Assembly (NCBI RefSeq): GCF_020400605.1
Contig: NZ_JAINRD010000036.1
Location: 1-60,699 of the forward strand
Origin: Streptomyces aculeolatus
GTDB taxonomy: Bacteria; Actinomycetota; Actinomycetes; Streptomycetales; Streptomycetaceae
Reading direction: 5' to 3'
Length of the DNA stretch: 60,699 nucleotides
Both the position numbers and the translations under genes were made by a program. A model generated the notes under the pieces. It was not told the origin of the DNA and did not search any database. It saw nothing but the letters and a program-made list of their open reading frames with translations. The number at the start of each line of letters is the position of its first letter. Positions within the stretch are counted from its first letter, which is position 1. Positions 34,159 to 42,139 of this stretch are shown piece by piece.

Positions 34159-34752
34159 GTGGCAGAGCAGTGGGCAGGGCGGACGTTCTCGAAGAACATG
34201 CGGTTCAACGACCTGTTCGGCGCGGGATACACCGCGCACGGGGACTTCACCTTCACCGTGGGTGAGGACGGGGAGGTCAGCGGACAGGCCGCCGTCGCCT
34301 ACGAGTTAATCGTGGACGTCGGTCGCATGAACACGATCATTGAGTACGTGAGGGAAAAGGGGCAGGAAGTGCTCGGCGGTCTCGGCCCGGTGGGAATCGC
34401 GCTCGGCAGCATCGGCGAGTTCGGCCGGCTCATGCGCGTGGGCTATGAGACCGAGCAGCAGCTCACGATCCTGTCGGGACCGATCTCCGGGGCCATGATC
34501 TCGGACACGCTCAAGCTCCAGTGGTCGGCGCGGAAGCAGCGGGACTTCAAGGGCATACCGCTCAGGGTCTACTACGAACACCAGGACAAGAAGGATCCGA
34601 TCAGCAAAAATCCGCTGTCGGTCGAGTCGCCCTGGCCCGGTGAGGCGAATGTCGACCAGTGGCAGGCCATGACGGCGTACCAGAGTCCTGCCTCCAAAGG
34701 CGACACGAAGACCGAGACGAGCGCGTACTGGACGGCCCACCGCGTCGGATGA
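34159..34752 (+). CDS. Unrecognised protein with a TTA (bldA) codon
   Basis: A 197-residue soluble protein that I do not recognise. It starts at GTG 34159, where GGGGGAAA is well placed. Beta-rich segments (GYTAHGDFTFTVGEDGEVSG, GIPLRVYYEHQ) surround a helical middle with a Gly-rich GGLGPVGIALGSIG stretch. There is no signal peptide or Cys pair. A TTA leucine codon lies at 34306-34308, so translation should depend on the bldA tRNA and be late in growth. It lies 130 bases after the WhiJ-like/DUF397 pair on the same strand and may be its target. Confidence 0.7.
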   Translation: MAEQWAGRTFSKNMRFNDLFGAGYTAHGDFTFTVGEDGEVSGQAAVAYELIVDVGRMNTIIEYVREKGQEVLGGLGPVGIALGSIGEFGRLMRVGYETEQQLTILSGPISGAMISDTLKLQWSARKQRDFKGIPLRVYYEHQDKKDPISKNPLSVESPWPGEANVDQWQAMTAYQSPASKGDTKTETSAYWTAHRVG

Positions 34753-34770
34753 AACCCGGGCACGTGCGGA

Positions 34771-34799
34771 GCTTGGCAAGGACTCGTGAGCTGCCAAGC
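34771..34799 (+). terminator. Hairpin after the TTA-containing gene
   Basis: GCTTGGCA (34771-34778) and TGCCAAGC (34792-34799) form a perfect eight-pair stem around 13 bases, beginning 18 bases after the stop codon. It could also be an inverted repeat belonging to the adjacent IS relic. Confidence 0.5.
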
Positions 34800-34861
34800 C
34801 TGCTGCGACGCCCCAGCGGGCGCGGCTGGGCCTGCCGCAGGAACTGGGCTTCGTCTCGGGT

Positions 34862-35180
34862 ATGACCTGCTGGCGTCGGCTGCGGGACTGGAACGAGGCC
34901 GTCCGGACTGGTCGCGCTGCGTGGTCGACTCCTCCCACGTCAGGGCGACCGGCGGCCACCGCAACGACGTCACCCAGCTCCTGCCGCCACTCGACATGAT
35001 CCCGCAGGTACGCGGGCGGGTCGGCCGTCCCCGTCGCAAACCCGATTCGCCGTTCGCCGACCGCGGATACGACCACGACGTCTAGCCCGGCTTCACGGCT
35101 TCCGACGCCTGCGCATCCGCTGGGAACGCAGGGCAGACATCCACGAAGCGATCCTCAAACTCGCCTGCTGCCTCATCACC
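34862..35180 (+). pseudogene. IS5-family transposase relic with internal deletions
   Basis: Three pieces of an IS5-type DDE transposase lie in different frames: MTCWRRLRDWNEA (from 34862), then DWSRCVVDSSHVRA joined to TGGHRNDVTQLLP and RGRPRR-type plus FADRGYDHD (34900-35085), then LHGFRRLRIRWERRADIHEA and LKLACCLIT (35088-35180). Compared with the family, segments are missing between each piece, including most residues between the first and second catalytic aspartates. It cannot make a working enzyme. N-terminal parts are not seen. Confidence 0.8.
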
Positions 35181-35302
35181 CCACCGACAACTCAGCTCAT
35201 TGCTTTAGCTTGTTCTTTAACCTCTGGCCCTGTACTGGGGAGGTGCCCCGCGGCGCTCTGGGCGTTTCCCTCACCAGTTGGTGGCAGTGTTCCGTGCCGG
35301 GG

Positions 35303-35590
35303 TCAGGGGCGAGTGTGCTTGCCGTCGAGCCACAGGGTGTCTGACTCGTCGCGGTGTGAGCCGTTGGTTCCGACGTGCTTGGCGTCGATCTTCGCGCCCT
35401 TCTTGATGACGTGCACGAGCGCCATCCCGTGTCCGCGGCCCAGGCCGTAGTCTTCCTTGAGCCACTGCAGGATCGTTCCCGCCTTCGTGGCCGGCTCGTC
35501 GAAGCCGCGCTCTTGTGCGAGGGCGATGAACGCACGCGGCGTCAGCCCGGTCTTGTCCTCGATGGTGTCCAGGTATGCCTGAAAGGACAT
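35303..35590 (-). CDS. DUF4287 domain protein
   Basis: A 95-residue protein matching DUF4287: MSFQAYLDTIEDKTGLTP, then WLKEDYGLGRGHGMALVHVI. This small helical domain is common in actinobacteria; its role is unknown. The C-terminal 30 residues are polar (HVGTNGSHRDESDTLW). GGGAGAG lies close before ATG 35590. It lies between two mobile-gene relics but is itself intact. Confidence 0.85.
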   Translation of the reverse strand: MSFQAYLDTIEDKTGLTPRAFIALAQERGFDEPATKAGTILQWLKEDYGLGRGHGMALVHVIKKGAKIDAKHVGTNGSHRDESDTLWLDGKHTRP

Positions 35591-35797
35591 GCTCTCCCTT
35601 TCCCGTCGGTGTACTTCCAGCTTGGCCACCGCCAGGGAGGGTCTGCCGGCGGTCTGAATCTGTAGACCGCTCCCGCATCCAGAACTCATCGCTCGCCTTG
35701 CGGTGATCCGGATCTGCTTCTCGTGGATCCGGCCCCGAACGACGTGGCGTAGACGCTCGCCGCTTGTGGATTCGCCGGGTACGTGGACGACCCTCGC

Positions 35798-36034
35798 ATG
35801 ATCATTCGTTCCCCTGCCCGACCTCCGACCGGAGCGACCCGCATTACTGCACCCGACCCAACCGTCCAGGCGATGATCGAGGGCCGCAGAGCCGACACCG
35901 GACGACGGCGCCAACGCGTGCTCACCGCCCTGGCCCAGGCCGCGAAGGAGTGCGACGACGACCTGGCCGCCGCCCGCGCCGCGAACCGCGAGCTGATGGC
36001 CCAGCTCAATCGTCAGGAATCAGCACGCTCGTGA
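35798..36034 (+). pseudogene. DUF6262 (Tn554 TnpC-like) relic with internal deletion
   Basis: A 78-residue frame that joins the N-terminal part of a DUF6262 protein (MIEGRRADTGRRRQRVLTAL) directly to its C-terminal coil (DDDLAAARAANRELMAQLNR). The family's central DNA-binding and coiled-coil parts, normally about 100 residues, are absent. DUF6262 proteins accompany pairs of tyrosine recombinases in Tn554-like elements; no recombinase is present here. The frame is still open, so a short coiled peptide could be made. Confidence 0.65.
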
Positions 36035-36266
36035 GTAAACACATTGAGCGTTCAGCGTGCGGACTTCCTGGCCGTCGTGGAGGCGGGCAGCGGCCGGCGG
36101 CCCGGCGCTTGGCTGCGGCCTGCGTGTCCGCGGCGCAGGGGGTCGCAGTCGTGCGCGCCGCACAGGATCAGAGCCGGACGAAGGCGTCCGGTGGTTCCGG
36201 GACCCGTCCCGGACCGGTGGCGGTATACCTCGGCTACCGACGCACCATCCGAGTGAAGGGAGTCTG

Positions 36267-36698
36267 ATGAGCAGATTATTCGGTGCTCTGGCGCTTTCCG
36301 GCGTGACGCTGGCCGCTTTGGCGGTGGCCCCGTCTGCCTCCGCGCAGGACGACGGTCAGGCCGAGCGGTCCGCGGCCACCTGCTACGCGAATTCCTGCAC
36401 GGGGCTGGACCCGGAGAGGACCGGGTGCGCTGCCGACGCCTTCTCTCCTTACACCGTGTACTCCGGCCCCGGCCTCACCAGGAAGCTGGAACTGCGGTAC
36501 AGCCCGACCTGCCGGGCGGCGTGGGGGCGCATCAGCAACGTCAACGAGTACACCTACGTGTACATCCACAACAGCTCCGGGGCGACGTACGGGAATAGCC
36601 CCACCTACCCCGCCACGTCCGCGTACACGGCCATGGTGAACGACGCGGGCCTGACCGCCTGGGCCTGCGGGCCCGACGCTTGCACGGACAAGTATTAG
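36267..36698 (+). CDS. Secreted DUF2690 protein with a TTA codon
   Basis: A 143-residue exported protein with a Sec signal (LFGALALSGVTLAALAVA, cleavage near SASA). The mature part follows the DUF2690 pattern: CYANSCTGLDPERTGCAADA, a conserved TVY, ELRYSPTC block and a terminal cysteine pair, so three disulfides are likely. Codon 4 is TTA (36276-36278) and codon 3 the rare AGA, so bldA should limit its translation. GAAGGGAG precedes ATG 36267. It is a single gene between two transposon relics. Confidence 0.85.
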   Translation: MSRLFGALALSGVTLAALAVAPSASAQDDGQAERSAATCYANSCTGLDPERTGCAADAFSPYTVYSGPGLTRKLELRYSPTCRAAWGRISNVNEYTYVYIHNSSGATYGNSPTYPATSAYTAMVNDAGLTAWACGPDACTDKY

Positions 36699-36719
36699 CC
36701 TCGATCTTTCGTGACGGTC

Positions 36720-37257
36720 CGTCGGATTCTCTGGCGGGCCGTTTCGGTCGTCCGGGGTGGGTGCTTCGCGAGGCGGAGGATGCGGCGTCGGCCCGCGGAG
36801 ACGAGTGGGGGGGGCGGCGGAGAACAACCGCAACCTCAGGCGCTTGGGTTCCCACAGCCGGGCGGGGCCGGTCAGGGCCGGCATCGGCATCCAGGCCAGC
36901 AGGTCGAGGGGGAGCTGGACGATCTCCAGCCAGACCTGGTTCTGCCTGGTGTCGTGGAGAGACAGGTTGGTAAGGCCGGTGGCGCGGGCGGCGCGGATGC
37001 GGTCCTCAGCGCGGGCCCGCTGGCGGTGGCGCAGCTCCAGCTCAGCGATCGGGGCGTGGGCGGTGTTGGTGGCGAAGCAGGTCAGCCGCATGCCCTGGGG
37101 CCGGCCGTCCCAGCACATCTCCGGCGAGTTCGGCGGCCCAGGCACTGTCACGGAGCTGGCCGCCGGGTTCGACGGCCGGTGTCCACGCCGATGCGGGGAT
37201 CTTCAGCACCGTCTGAGGGATCTGCTCGGTGATGGTCATGCCCACCGAGTACGACAT
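36720..37257 (-). pseudogene. IS1380-family transposase relic
   Basis: C-terminal part of an IS1380-type transposase in two frames. From 37257: YSVGMTITEQIPQTVLKIPA and AWTPAVEPGGQLRD, ending near 37111 at AELAGDVL. The reading then shifts to GMRLTCFATNTAHAPIAELE and LHDTRQNQVWLEIVQLPLDL, ending RLRLRLFSA near 36815, with a decayed tail. About 20-30 residues normally present between DGWPKGMRL and DGMRLTCF are missing, as if two GMRL-coding repeats had recombined. The N-terminal half is absent. Confidence 0.8.
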
Positions 37258-37628
37258 CGGGCACCGGGTCGTATGGGGTTTCCCGCCTGGTGTCGTTCGC
37301 TTCCCTCAGCAGCGGGGTCATTGCCGAGTTCGCCGAGATCTCCACCGCCGGACGAACGGGGAGGAAGGCGGCGCGATGCTCCGGAAGAGGTCCGTGATTC
37401 GCCCGGCGCCGGTGTTCTCACTCCCGGATTCGGCCGGGTGGGCATGTTTCCTCAGACCGGTTGAGGGCACGCTGGGGCTGGCGAGGTTCACGTGAGAGAC
37501 GTCGGACTCGCCGCTCCTGCGGCCCAGGACGGTGTGCGGCCCGCACCGGACGACCAGCCGCTCCGGCGAGGGAACGGTGCGCTCACGTCGTGGTCGACGG
37601 CGGAGGACGACCGGAGCGGAGGCCATCG
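37258..37628. other. Intergenic stretch without a recognisable gene
   Basis: About 370 bases between the IS1380 relic and the sulfatase gene. No convincing frame was found. It may contain decayed ends of the IS element; the sulfatase ribosome binding site GGAGG lies at its right edge. Confidence 0.5.
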
Positions 37629-39074
37629 ATGAGTCCAGGACGCCCGAACGGCCATGACGTGCGCAGGCGCACGATGCTGATCAGCGGGGTCGCCGGTGCG
37701 CTGGCGCTGGGCACACCGGCCCGGGCGGCAGGCGGCGAGCCGGACCGACCGGTCAACATCCTGTTCGCGATCGCGGACGACTGGGGCTACCCGGACGCCG
37801 GCGCCTACGGTTCCCGGGCCGCGGGGACGCCGACGTTCGACCGGCTCGCCGCGGAAGGCGCGCTGTTCACGCGCGCCTTCTGCGCGGCCCCCTCGTGTAC
37901 GCCGTCACGGAACGCGATCCTCACCGGCCAGGCACCGCACCGCCTCGGGGCGGGAGCGAACCTGTGGTCCGAGCTCCCGGCCACGTTCGACGTGTACCCC
38001 GACCTCCTCGGGCAGGCGGGATACCGCATCGGCCGGATGCGCAAGGGCTACGGCCCGGGTGTGTCCCCGGAGTGGCCGCACGACCCGGCGGGGCCGGGCT
38101 TCCCGTCATTCGACGAGTTCCTCCGACAGCAGCCGGAGCGGACACCGTTCTGCTTCTGGCTCGGTTCCTCCGATCCACACCGGCCGTACGACCCCGAGCT
38201 CGGCGAGCAGTCCGGCATCGACCCGGCCGCCGTGGACGTCCCGCCGTATCTCCCGGACACGCCGGAGGTCCGCGCCGACATCGTCAACTACCTCGCCGAG
38301 GTGCGGCGCTTCGACCGCGAAGTCGGCGACGCCCTGCGGCTCCTGGACGAGCGAGGGCTCGCCGGGAACACGATCGTGGTGATGACCGGAGACCACGGCT
38401 GGCCCTGGCCGCGGGCCAAGGCCAACACCTACGACGCCGGCACCCGCGTGCCGCTCGCGATCCGCTGGCCGGGCCGGGCAAGGCCCGGGACCGTGATCGA
38501 CCGCCTGACGGTGCTGAGCGATCTCGCTCCCACCTTCCTCCACGCCGCCGGGATACCCGCACCGCCGGCGATGACCGGGCAGTCGCTGGTGCCGGCCCTC
38601 TCGGGCACGGCCGCCCCGCGCGAGTTCGTCGTCATCGAGCGCGAGCGGCACGCCCGCGCCCGGGAGGGGAACCTCGCGTACCCCGTCCGTGCACTGCGGA
38701 CGGACAGGTGGCTGTATATACGCAACTTCTTCCCGGAGCGCTGGCCCGCCGGCGACCCGGACTTCGACCTGGGCCTGCAGGGGATCTTCGGCGACATCGA
38801 CGCGGGGCCCACCAAGACACAGCTCCTGGAGAACCGGCACGAACCGGAATTCGCCAGGGCCTTCCAACTGGCCACCGGCAAGCGGCCGGAGGAGGAACTC
38901 TACGACCTTGCATCCGACCCGCACAGCCTGGAGAACCTCGCGGACCATCCCGGACGTGCCGCGGTGAAGGCCCGGCTCCGGAAGCAGTTGCGGAACTGGA
39001 TGCGCCACAACGGCGACCCGCGCGCCGTCGACCCACGGACCGGTTTCTGGGACAACGTCGAGTACTACGGGTGA
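37629..39074 (+). CDS. Exported type I sulfatase
   Basis: A 481-residue sulfatase of the alkaline-phosphatase superfamily, closest in layout to heparan N-sulfatase-like enzymes. A Tat-like start (DVRRRTMLISGVAGALAL) leads to the mature domain. Cys90 in SCTPSRNAILTG fits the CxPxR motif whose cysteine is oxidised to formylglycine; Asp50-Asp51 (FAIADDWGY) and TGDHGW bind the metal. It would cut sulfate esters or N-sulfates outside the cell. The activating enzyme is not encoded here. GGAGG lies seven bases before ATG 37629. It lies in the island inside the polysaccharide locus. Confidence 0.92.
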   Translation: MSPGRPNGHDVRRRTMLISGVAGALALGTPARAAGGEPDRPVNILFAIADDWGYPDAGAYGSRAAGTPTFDRLAAEGALFTRAFCAAPSCTPSRNAILTGQAPHRLGAGANLWSELPATFDVYPDLLGQAGYRIGRMRKGYGPGVSPEWPHDPAGPGFPSFDEFLRQQPERTPFCFWLGSSDPHRPYDPELGEQSGIDPAAVDVPPYLPDTPEVRADIVNYLAEVRRFDREVGDALRLLDERGLAGNTIVVMTGDHGWPWPRAKANTYDAGTRVPLAIRWPGRARPGTVIDRLTVLSDLAPTFLHAAGIPAPPAMTGQSLVPALSGTAAPREFVVIERERHARAREGNLAYPVRALRTDRWLYIRNFFPERWPAGDPDFDLGLQGIFGDIDAGPTKTQLLENRHEPEFARAFQLATGKRPEEELYDLASDPHSLENLADHPGRAAVKARLRKQLRNWMRHNGDPRAVDPRTGFWDNVEYYG

Positions 39075-39081
39075 CGCCGCC

Positions 39082-40224
39082 TCAGCGCCGGACCTCGTCG
39101 TAGACGTTCAGGAGGGTGTCCACCACGCCGTCGATCGCGAAGCGGTCGTTGATCAGGCCCCAAGCCGCCTGCGACGCCTCCTCGTTGGCCGCCGGGTCCA
39201 GCAACTCCAGTACGGCCTGGCCGACCAGGGGGCCGTTGTCCTGGTCGGCGCGGCTGTCGAGGACGCGGCCCGCGCCGGCCTCCGCGACGTCGGGGCCGAG
39301 GCCGCAGGTGCGGGTGATCACGACCGGGACGCCGACCGACAGAGCCTCCAGGACCGAGACCGGGAACGGCTCGACAACCGATGGGAGAACGTAGACGTCG
39401 GCGGTGCGGTGCTGGGCCAGGACCTCGTCGGGGGTGAGGGAGCCGACGTACGACACCGAGTCGGCGACCCCGAGTTCGGCGGCCAGCCGCATCATCGGCT
39501 CGGCCAGCGCGCCGGTGTCGGGTCCGGCGAGGACGAAGCGGGCGTCCGGGTACTTCGCCAGCACCACGGGGATCGCCCGGATGAAGTCCTCCGGCCGCTT
39601 GCGCTCCTGCACCCGCGCGACGTACACGATCGTCGGCGGCCCCGAGGTCCGCGCCGGCCTGCGCTCCTGCGGCAGTACGCCGTTGACGAGGCGGCGCGGG
39701 CGGTTCAGCGGCGTGTCCGGGATGACCGCCTGGATCTCGCCGTGCTCGAACTCCGTGAGGTACAGCGTCGCGTCCGCCTTGCGCAGCGCGCGGCGCAGCC
39801 CGAGCACGTCGACGGCGCGGGCGACCGGCTTCTCGGTGGGGTCGATCATGCCGTGGGTCTGCAGCACCACGGGCACCCCGGCCTGCTGCGCGATGAGCGC
39901 GAACGGCAGCGTGATGAGGTCCCGCATGAGGTGGACGTGCACGACGTCCGCGGAGCGGACGAGGCGGCGGGCGCGCGCCAGCAGCGCGGGCGAGGTGATT
40001 CCGCTCACCTCGAAGCGCGGCAGCACGTGCTTGGCCTGGTACATGAAGGTGGGCACGCCGTCGATGTCGCGGGGCAGTGGTCCGTCGAAGCCGTCGCCGA
40101 GGGTGGCGATGCGCGAGTCGACGCCCCGGGCCCGCAGCCCCTTGGACAGGTTGAGCGCGACGCGCGTGGGCCCGCCGAAGTCGTTCGTGGGCGTGTGCAG
40201 CGTGACGACATGCAGAACTCGCAA
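39082..40224 (-). CDS. Glycosyltransferase family 4
   Basis: A 380-residue GT-B transferase. The N-terminal acceptor domain begins VLHVVTLHTPTNDFGGPTR; the C-terminal donor domain has VYVARVQERKRPEDFIRAI, YVGSLTPDEV and the sugar-nucleotide block LPSVVEPFPVSVLEALSVG. The start is TTG 40224, preceded by GAGGAGGGG. It faces the sulfatase gene tail to tail with seven bases between, and is divergent from the polymerase-like gene. It likely adds one sugar of the repeat unit. Confidence 0.92.
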   Translation of the reverse strand: MRVLHVVTLHTPTNDFGGPTRVALNLSKGLRARGVDSRIATLGDGFDGPLPRDIDGVPTFMYQAKHVLPRFEVSGITSPALLARARRLVRSADVVHVHLMRDLITLPFALIAQQAGVPVVLQTHGMIDPTEKPVARAVDVLGLRRALRKADATLYLTEFEHGEIQAVIPDTPLNRPRRLVNGVLPQERRPARTSGPPTIVYVARVQERKRPEDFIRAIPVVLAKYPDARFVLAGPDTGALAEPMMRLAAELGVADSVSYVGSLTPDEVLAQHRTADVYVLPSVVEPFPVSVLEALSVGVPVVITRTCGLGPDVAEAGAGRVLDSRADQDNGPLVGQAVLELLDPAANEEASQAAWGLINDRFAIDGVVDTLLNVYDEVRR

Positions 40225-40304
40225 GACGGTCCCCTCCTCGGCACCCCCCGGCACCGTACGTATGTTCCCGGAGCCTACCCGCCGCACAACCCCGAGCCTA
40301 TTTA

Positions 40305-40310
40305 GACTGT
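40305..40310 (+). promoter_or_regulatory. -10 box for the polymerase-like gene
   Basis: TTTAGACTG contains a TAGACT hexamer about 55 bases before ATG 40365, in the 140-base region divergent from the GT4 gene. Unlike the leaderless genes it leaves a normal 5' leader. Confidence 0.35.
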
Positions 40311-40364
40311 CTTCGGTTGCGGGACGGCTATTCAGGGCGATACGGGGCGGGGGCAGTTCAGGCG

Positions 40365-42026
40365 ATGACGGACCAAACGGACGGGCCGCGGTCCGGCGGG
40401 GGCGACGGCGCGGGCCGGGTGCCGCTCGACGAGACCGTGCAGATCCGGATGGCGCCGCTCGCCGCCAAGGCCGCCCGCCGGGCGCGGGCGTCGGCCGAGA
40501 GCTCCGGCGACGGCGATGTCCCGGGTGACGTTCCCCGCGGCACCGACCGCCGCGCCGCCGGTGCCCGGATCCGGCGGCCGTTCGCCCCCTTCGTCATCCC
40601 GAAGAGCCCCGCCCCGCGCGCCGTGCTCTCCCGCGCGCTCGCCGTCCCGCTCGTCGTCGCCCTCGTCTTCGTCCTGCCCCTGGCCGTCGCCGGCCGCTCC
40701 CAGCCGGACGTCCGCGACGCGGTGTTCTGGCTCCAGCTCGCCACCACGTGCTACGCGGGCGCCCGCCTCTCCGCGATGATCCTCACCACCCGGCGGCGGC
40801 TCATCCAGGGCACGGTCTGGCTCTTCTGCTACGTCGCGATGGGCGTCGCCCCGCTCGCGCAGATCGTGCTGGAGCAGACCCCGACCCCCGTGGTCGGCAC
40901 CCGCGGCGACTTCACCATGGCGGTGGCCCTGGTGCTCGCCGGCTTCGTCGCCTTCGACGTCGGCGCGCTGCTGTCGCGGCACGCCTCGGAGGCGCGGCTG
41001 AGCCGGCCGCGGCCGGTCGCCTCGGTCAACAAGCGCCGCCTGTACCTGCTGGTGATCCTCGCGTACGCCGGCAGCGCCCTGCTCATCGTGTCCTTCGGCG
41101 GCCCGGCGCCGTTCTTCGGCAGCCGCCAGGCGATCAGCGACGAGCTGACCGGCGGCGGCACGTCGGACTCGCAGGTCGGCTCGGCGTTCCTGCGCGGCTT
41201 CGGCACGGTGCCCGCGCTGCTGGCGCTGCTGATGCTGACGCGCTGGCTGGTGATGTCGCGGCGGGCCAGGCGGCAGCCGTCCGTGGTGCTGCCGTGGGCG
41301 GGGCTGGTCCTCATCAACGCGATCGTCAACAACCCGATCTCCAACCCGCGGTACTGGTTCCTCACGGTCGCCTTCGCCCTGCTCTTCACCGCCTTCCCCC
41401 GCAGCCCCGTGGTGTACCGGGCGGCCCTCGCCGGGGGCGTGGCGGCGGCGGTGCTGCTCTTCCCGTTCGCGGACAAGTTCCGCTACGACGAGGGCGGGCG
41501 GAAGCAGACGCAGTCGGGCTCGGTGCTGGAGCCGCTGGTGATGAAGGACTACGACCAGACGGTGATGTTCGCGAACACCATCTCCTACGTCGACTCCGGC
41601 ACGGGCCACACGTACGGCAAGCAGCTGGCGTCGTCGGCGTTCTTCTTCGTGCCCCGCTCGGTGTGGGAGGACAAGCAGCTCGACTCCGGCGTCAAGGTGG
41701 GCACGTGGATGGGGATGACGAACGTCAACCTGTCCTCGCCGCTGTGGACGGAGCTGTGGCTGGACTTCGGGCCGCTGGGCATGGCGGGCGGGCTGCTGCT
41801 GGTGGGGTACGCGGCGGCGCGTACGGACCGGAGGTTCGCCGAGTCGGGGCACATGTCGCGGGATCCGGGGAACGTGATGGCGACGGTCGTCCCGCTGATC
41901 GCGGGGTACTCGTTCATCCTGCTGCGGGGGCCGCTGCTCCAGGCCACGGGGCGGATCGGGATCGCGGTGCTGTGTCTGGCGCTGGTGACGACGTTCCGGC
42001 CGGAGGAGCACAAGCGGCTGCACTGA
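40365..42026 (+). CDS. Polysaccharide polymerase-like membrane protein (Wzy-type)
   Basis: A 553-residue membrane protein with a polar N-terminal tail of about 85 residues and then about 11-12 hydrophobic helices separated by a large external loop (residues about 390-470, containing KQTQSGSVLEPL and SYVDSGTGHTYGKQL). The topology and loop fit O-antigen polymerase-like proteins (OagP/Wzy), which have little sequence conservation. It would join repeat units at the outer membrane face. ATG 40365 has only a distant GGGGGC ahead. Assignment rests on topology and context. Confidence 0.75.
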   Translation: MTDQTDGPRSGGGDGAGRVPLDETVQIRMAPLAAKAARRARASAESSGDGDVPGDVPRGTDRRAAGARIRRPFAPFVIPKSPAPRAVLSRALAVPLVVALVFVLPLAVAGRSQPDVRDAVFWLQLATTCYAGARLSAMILTTRRRLIQGTVWLFCYVAMGVAPLAQIVLEQTPTPVVGTRGDFTMAVALVLAGFVAFDVGALLSRHASEARLSRPRPVASVNKRRLYLLVILAYAGSALLIVSFGGPAPFFGSRQAISDELTGGGTSDSQVGSAFLRGFGTVPALLALLMLTRWLVMSRRARRQPSVVLPWAGLVLINAIVNNPISNPRYWFLTVAFALLFTAFPRSPVVYRAALAGGVAAAVLLFPFADKFRYDEGGRKQTQSGSVLEPLVMKDYDQTVMFANTISYVDSGTGHTYGKQLASSAFFFVPRSVWEDKQLDSGVKVGTWMGMTNVNLSSPLWTELWLDFGPLGMAGGLLLVGYAAARTDRRFAESGHMSRDPGNVMATVVPLIAGYSFILLRGPLLQATGRIGIAVLCLALVTTFRPEEHKRLH

Positions 42027-42127
42027 CCGCCTTCCGGCGGGAGCGGCGGGAGGGCGGACCGGGGGGCGGGGTGACCCGTTCCACCGGCGGGGTCCGGTGC
42101 CGCGTTCCGGCGGGGTGCGGCGGGCCG

Positions 42128-42133
42128 TAGGCT
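42128..42133 (+). promoter_or_regulatory. -10 box of leaderless rsm22-like gene
   Basis: TAGGCT is followed by exactly six bases and the GTG start codon at 42140. No Shine-Dalgarno sequence lies between. Confidence 0.55.
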
Positions 42134-42139
42134 CGGGGC

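Noticed and set aside
34753..34861. N-terminal part of the IS5 transposase.
   Set aside because: Reading frames here do not match the family; the segment contains the hairpin after the unknown gene instead.
34862..35180. IS5-type transposase considered as an active insertion sequence.
   Set aside because: At least two frameshifts and loss of the segments between catalytic residues; no matching pair of terminal repeats or target duplication was found.
36035..36266. Possible short genes between the DUF6262 relic and the DUF2690 gene.
   Set aside because: Frames are Arg/Gly/Pro-rich, lack good starts, and show no recognisable product; only the DUF2690 ribosome binding site is supported.
32935..39074. 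Integrative element with attachment sites.
   Set aside because: No integrase, tRNA gene or flanking direct repeat was seen, so it is called an island by content only.
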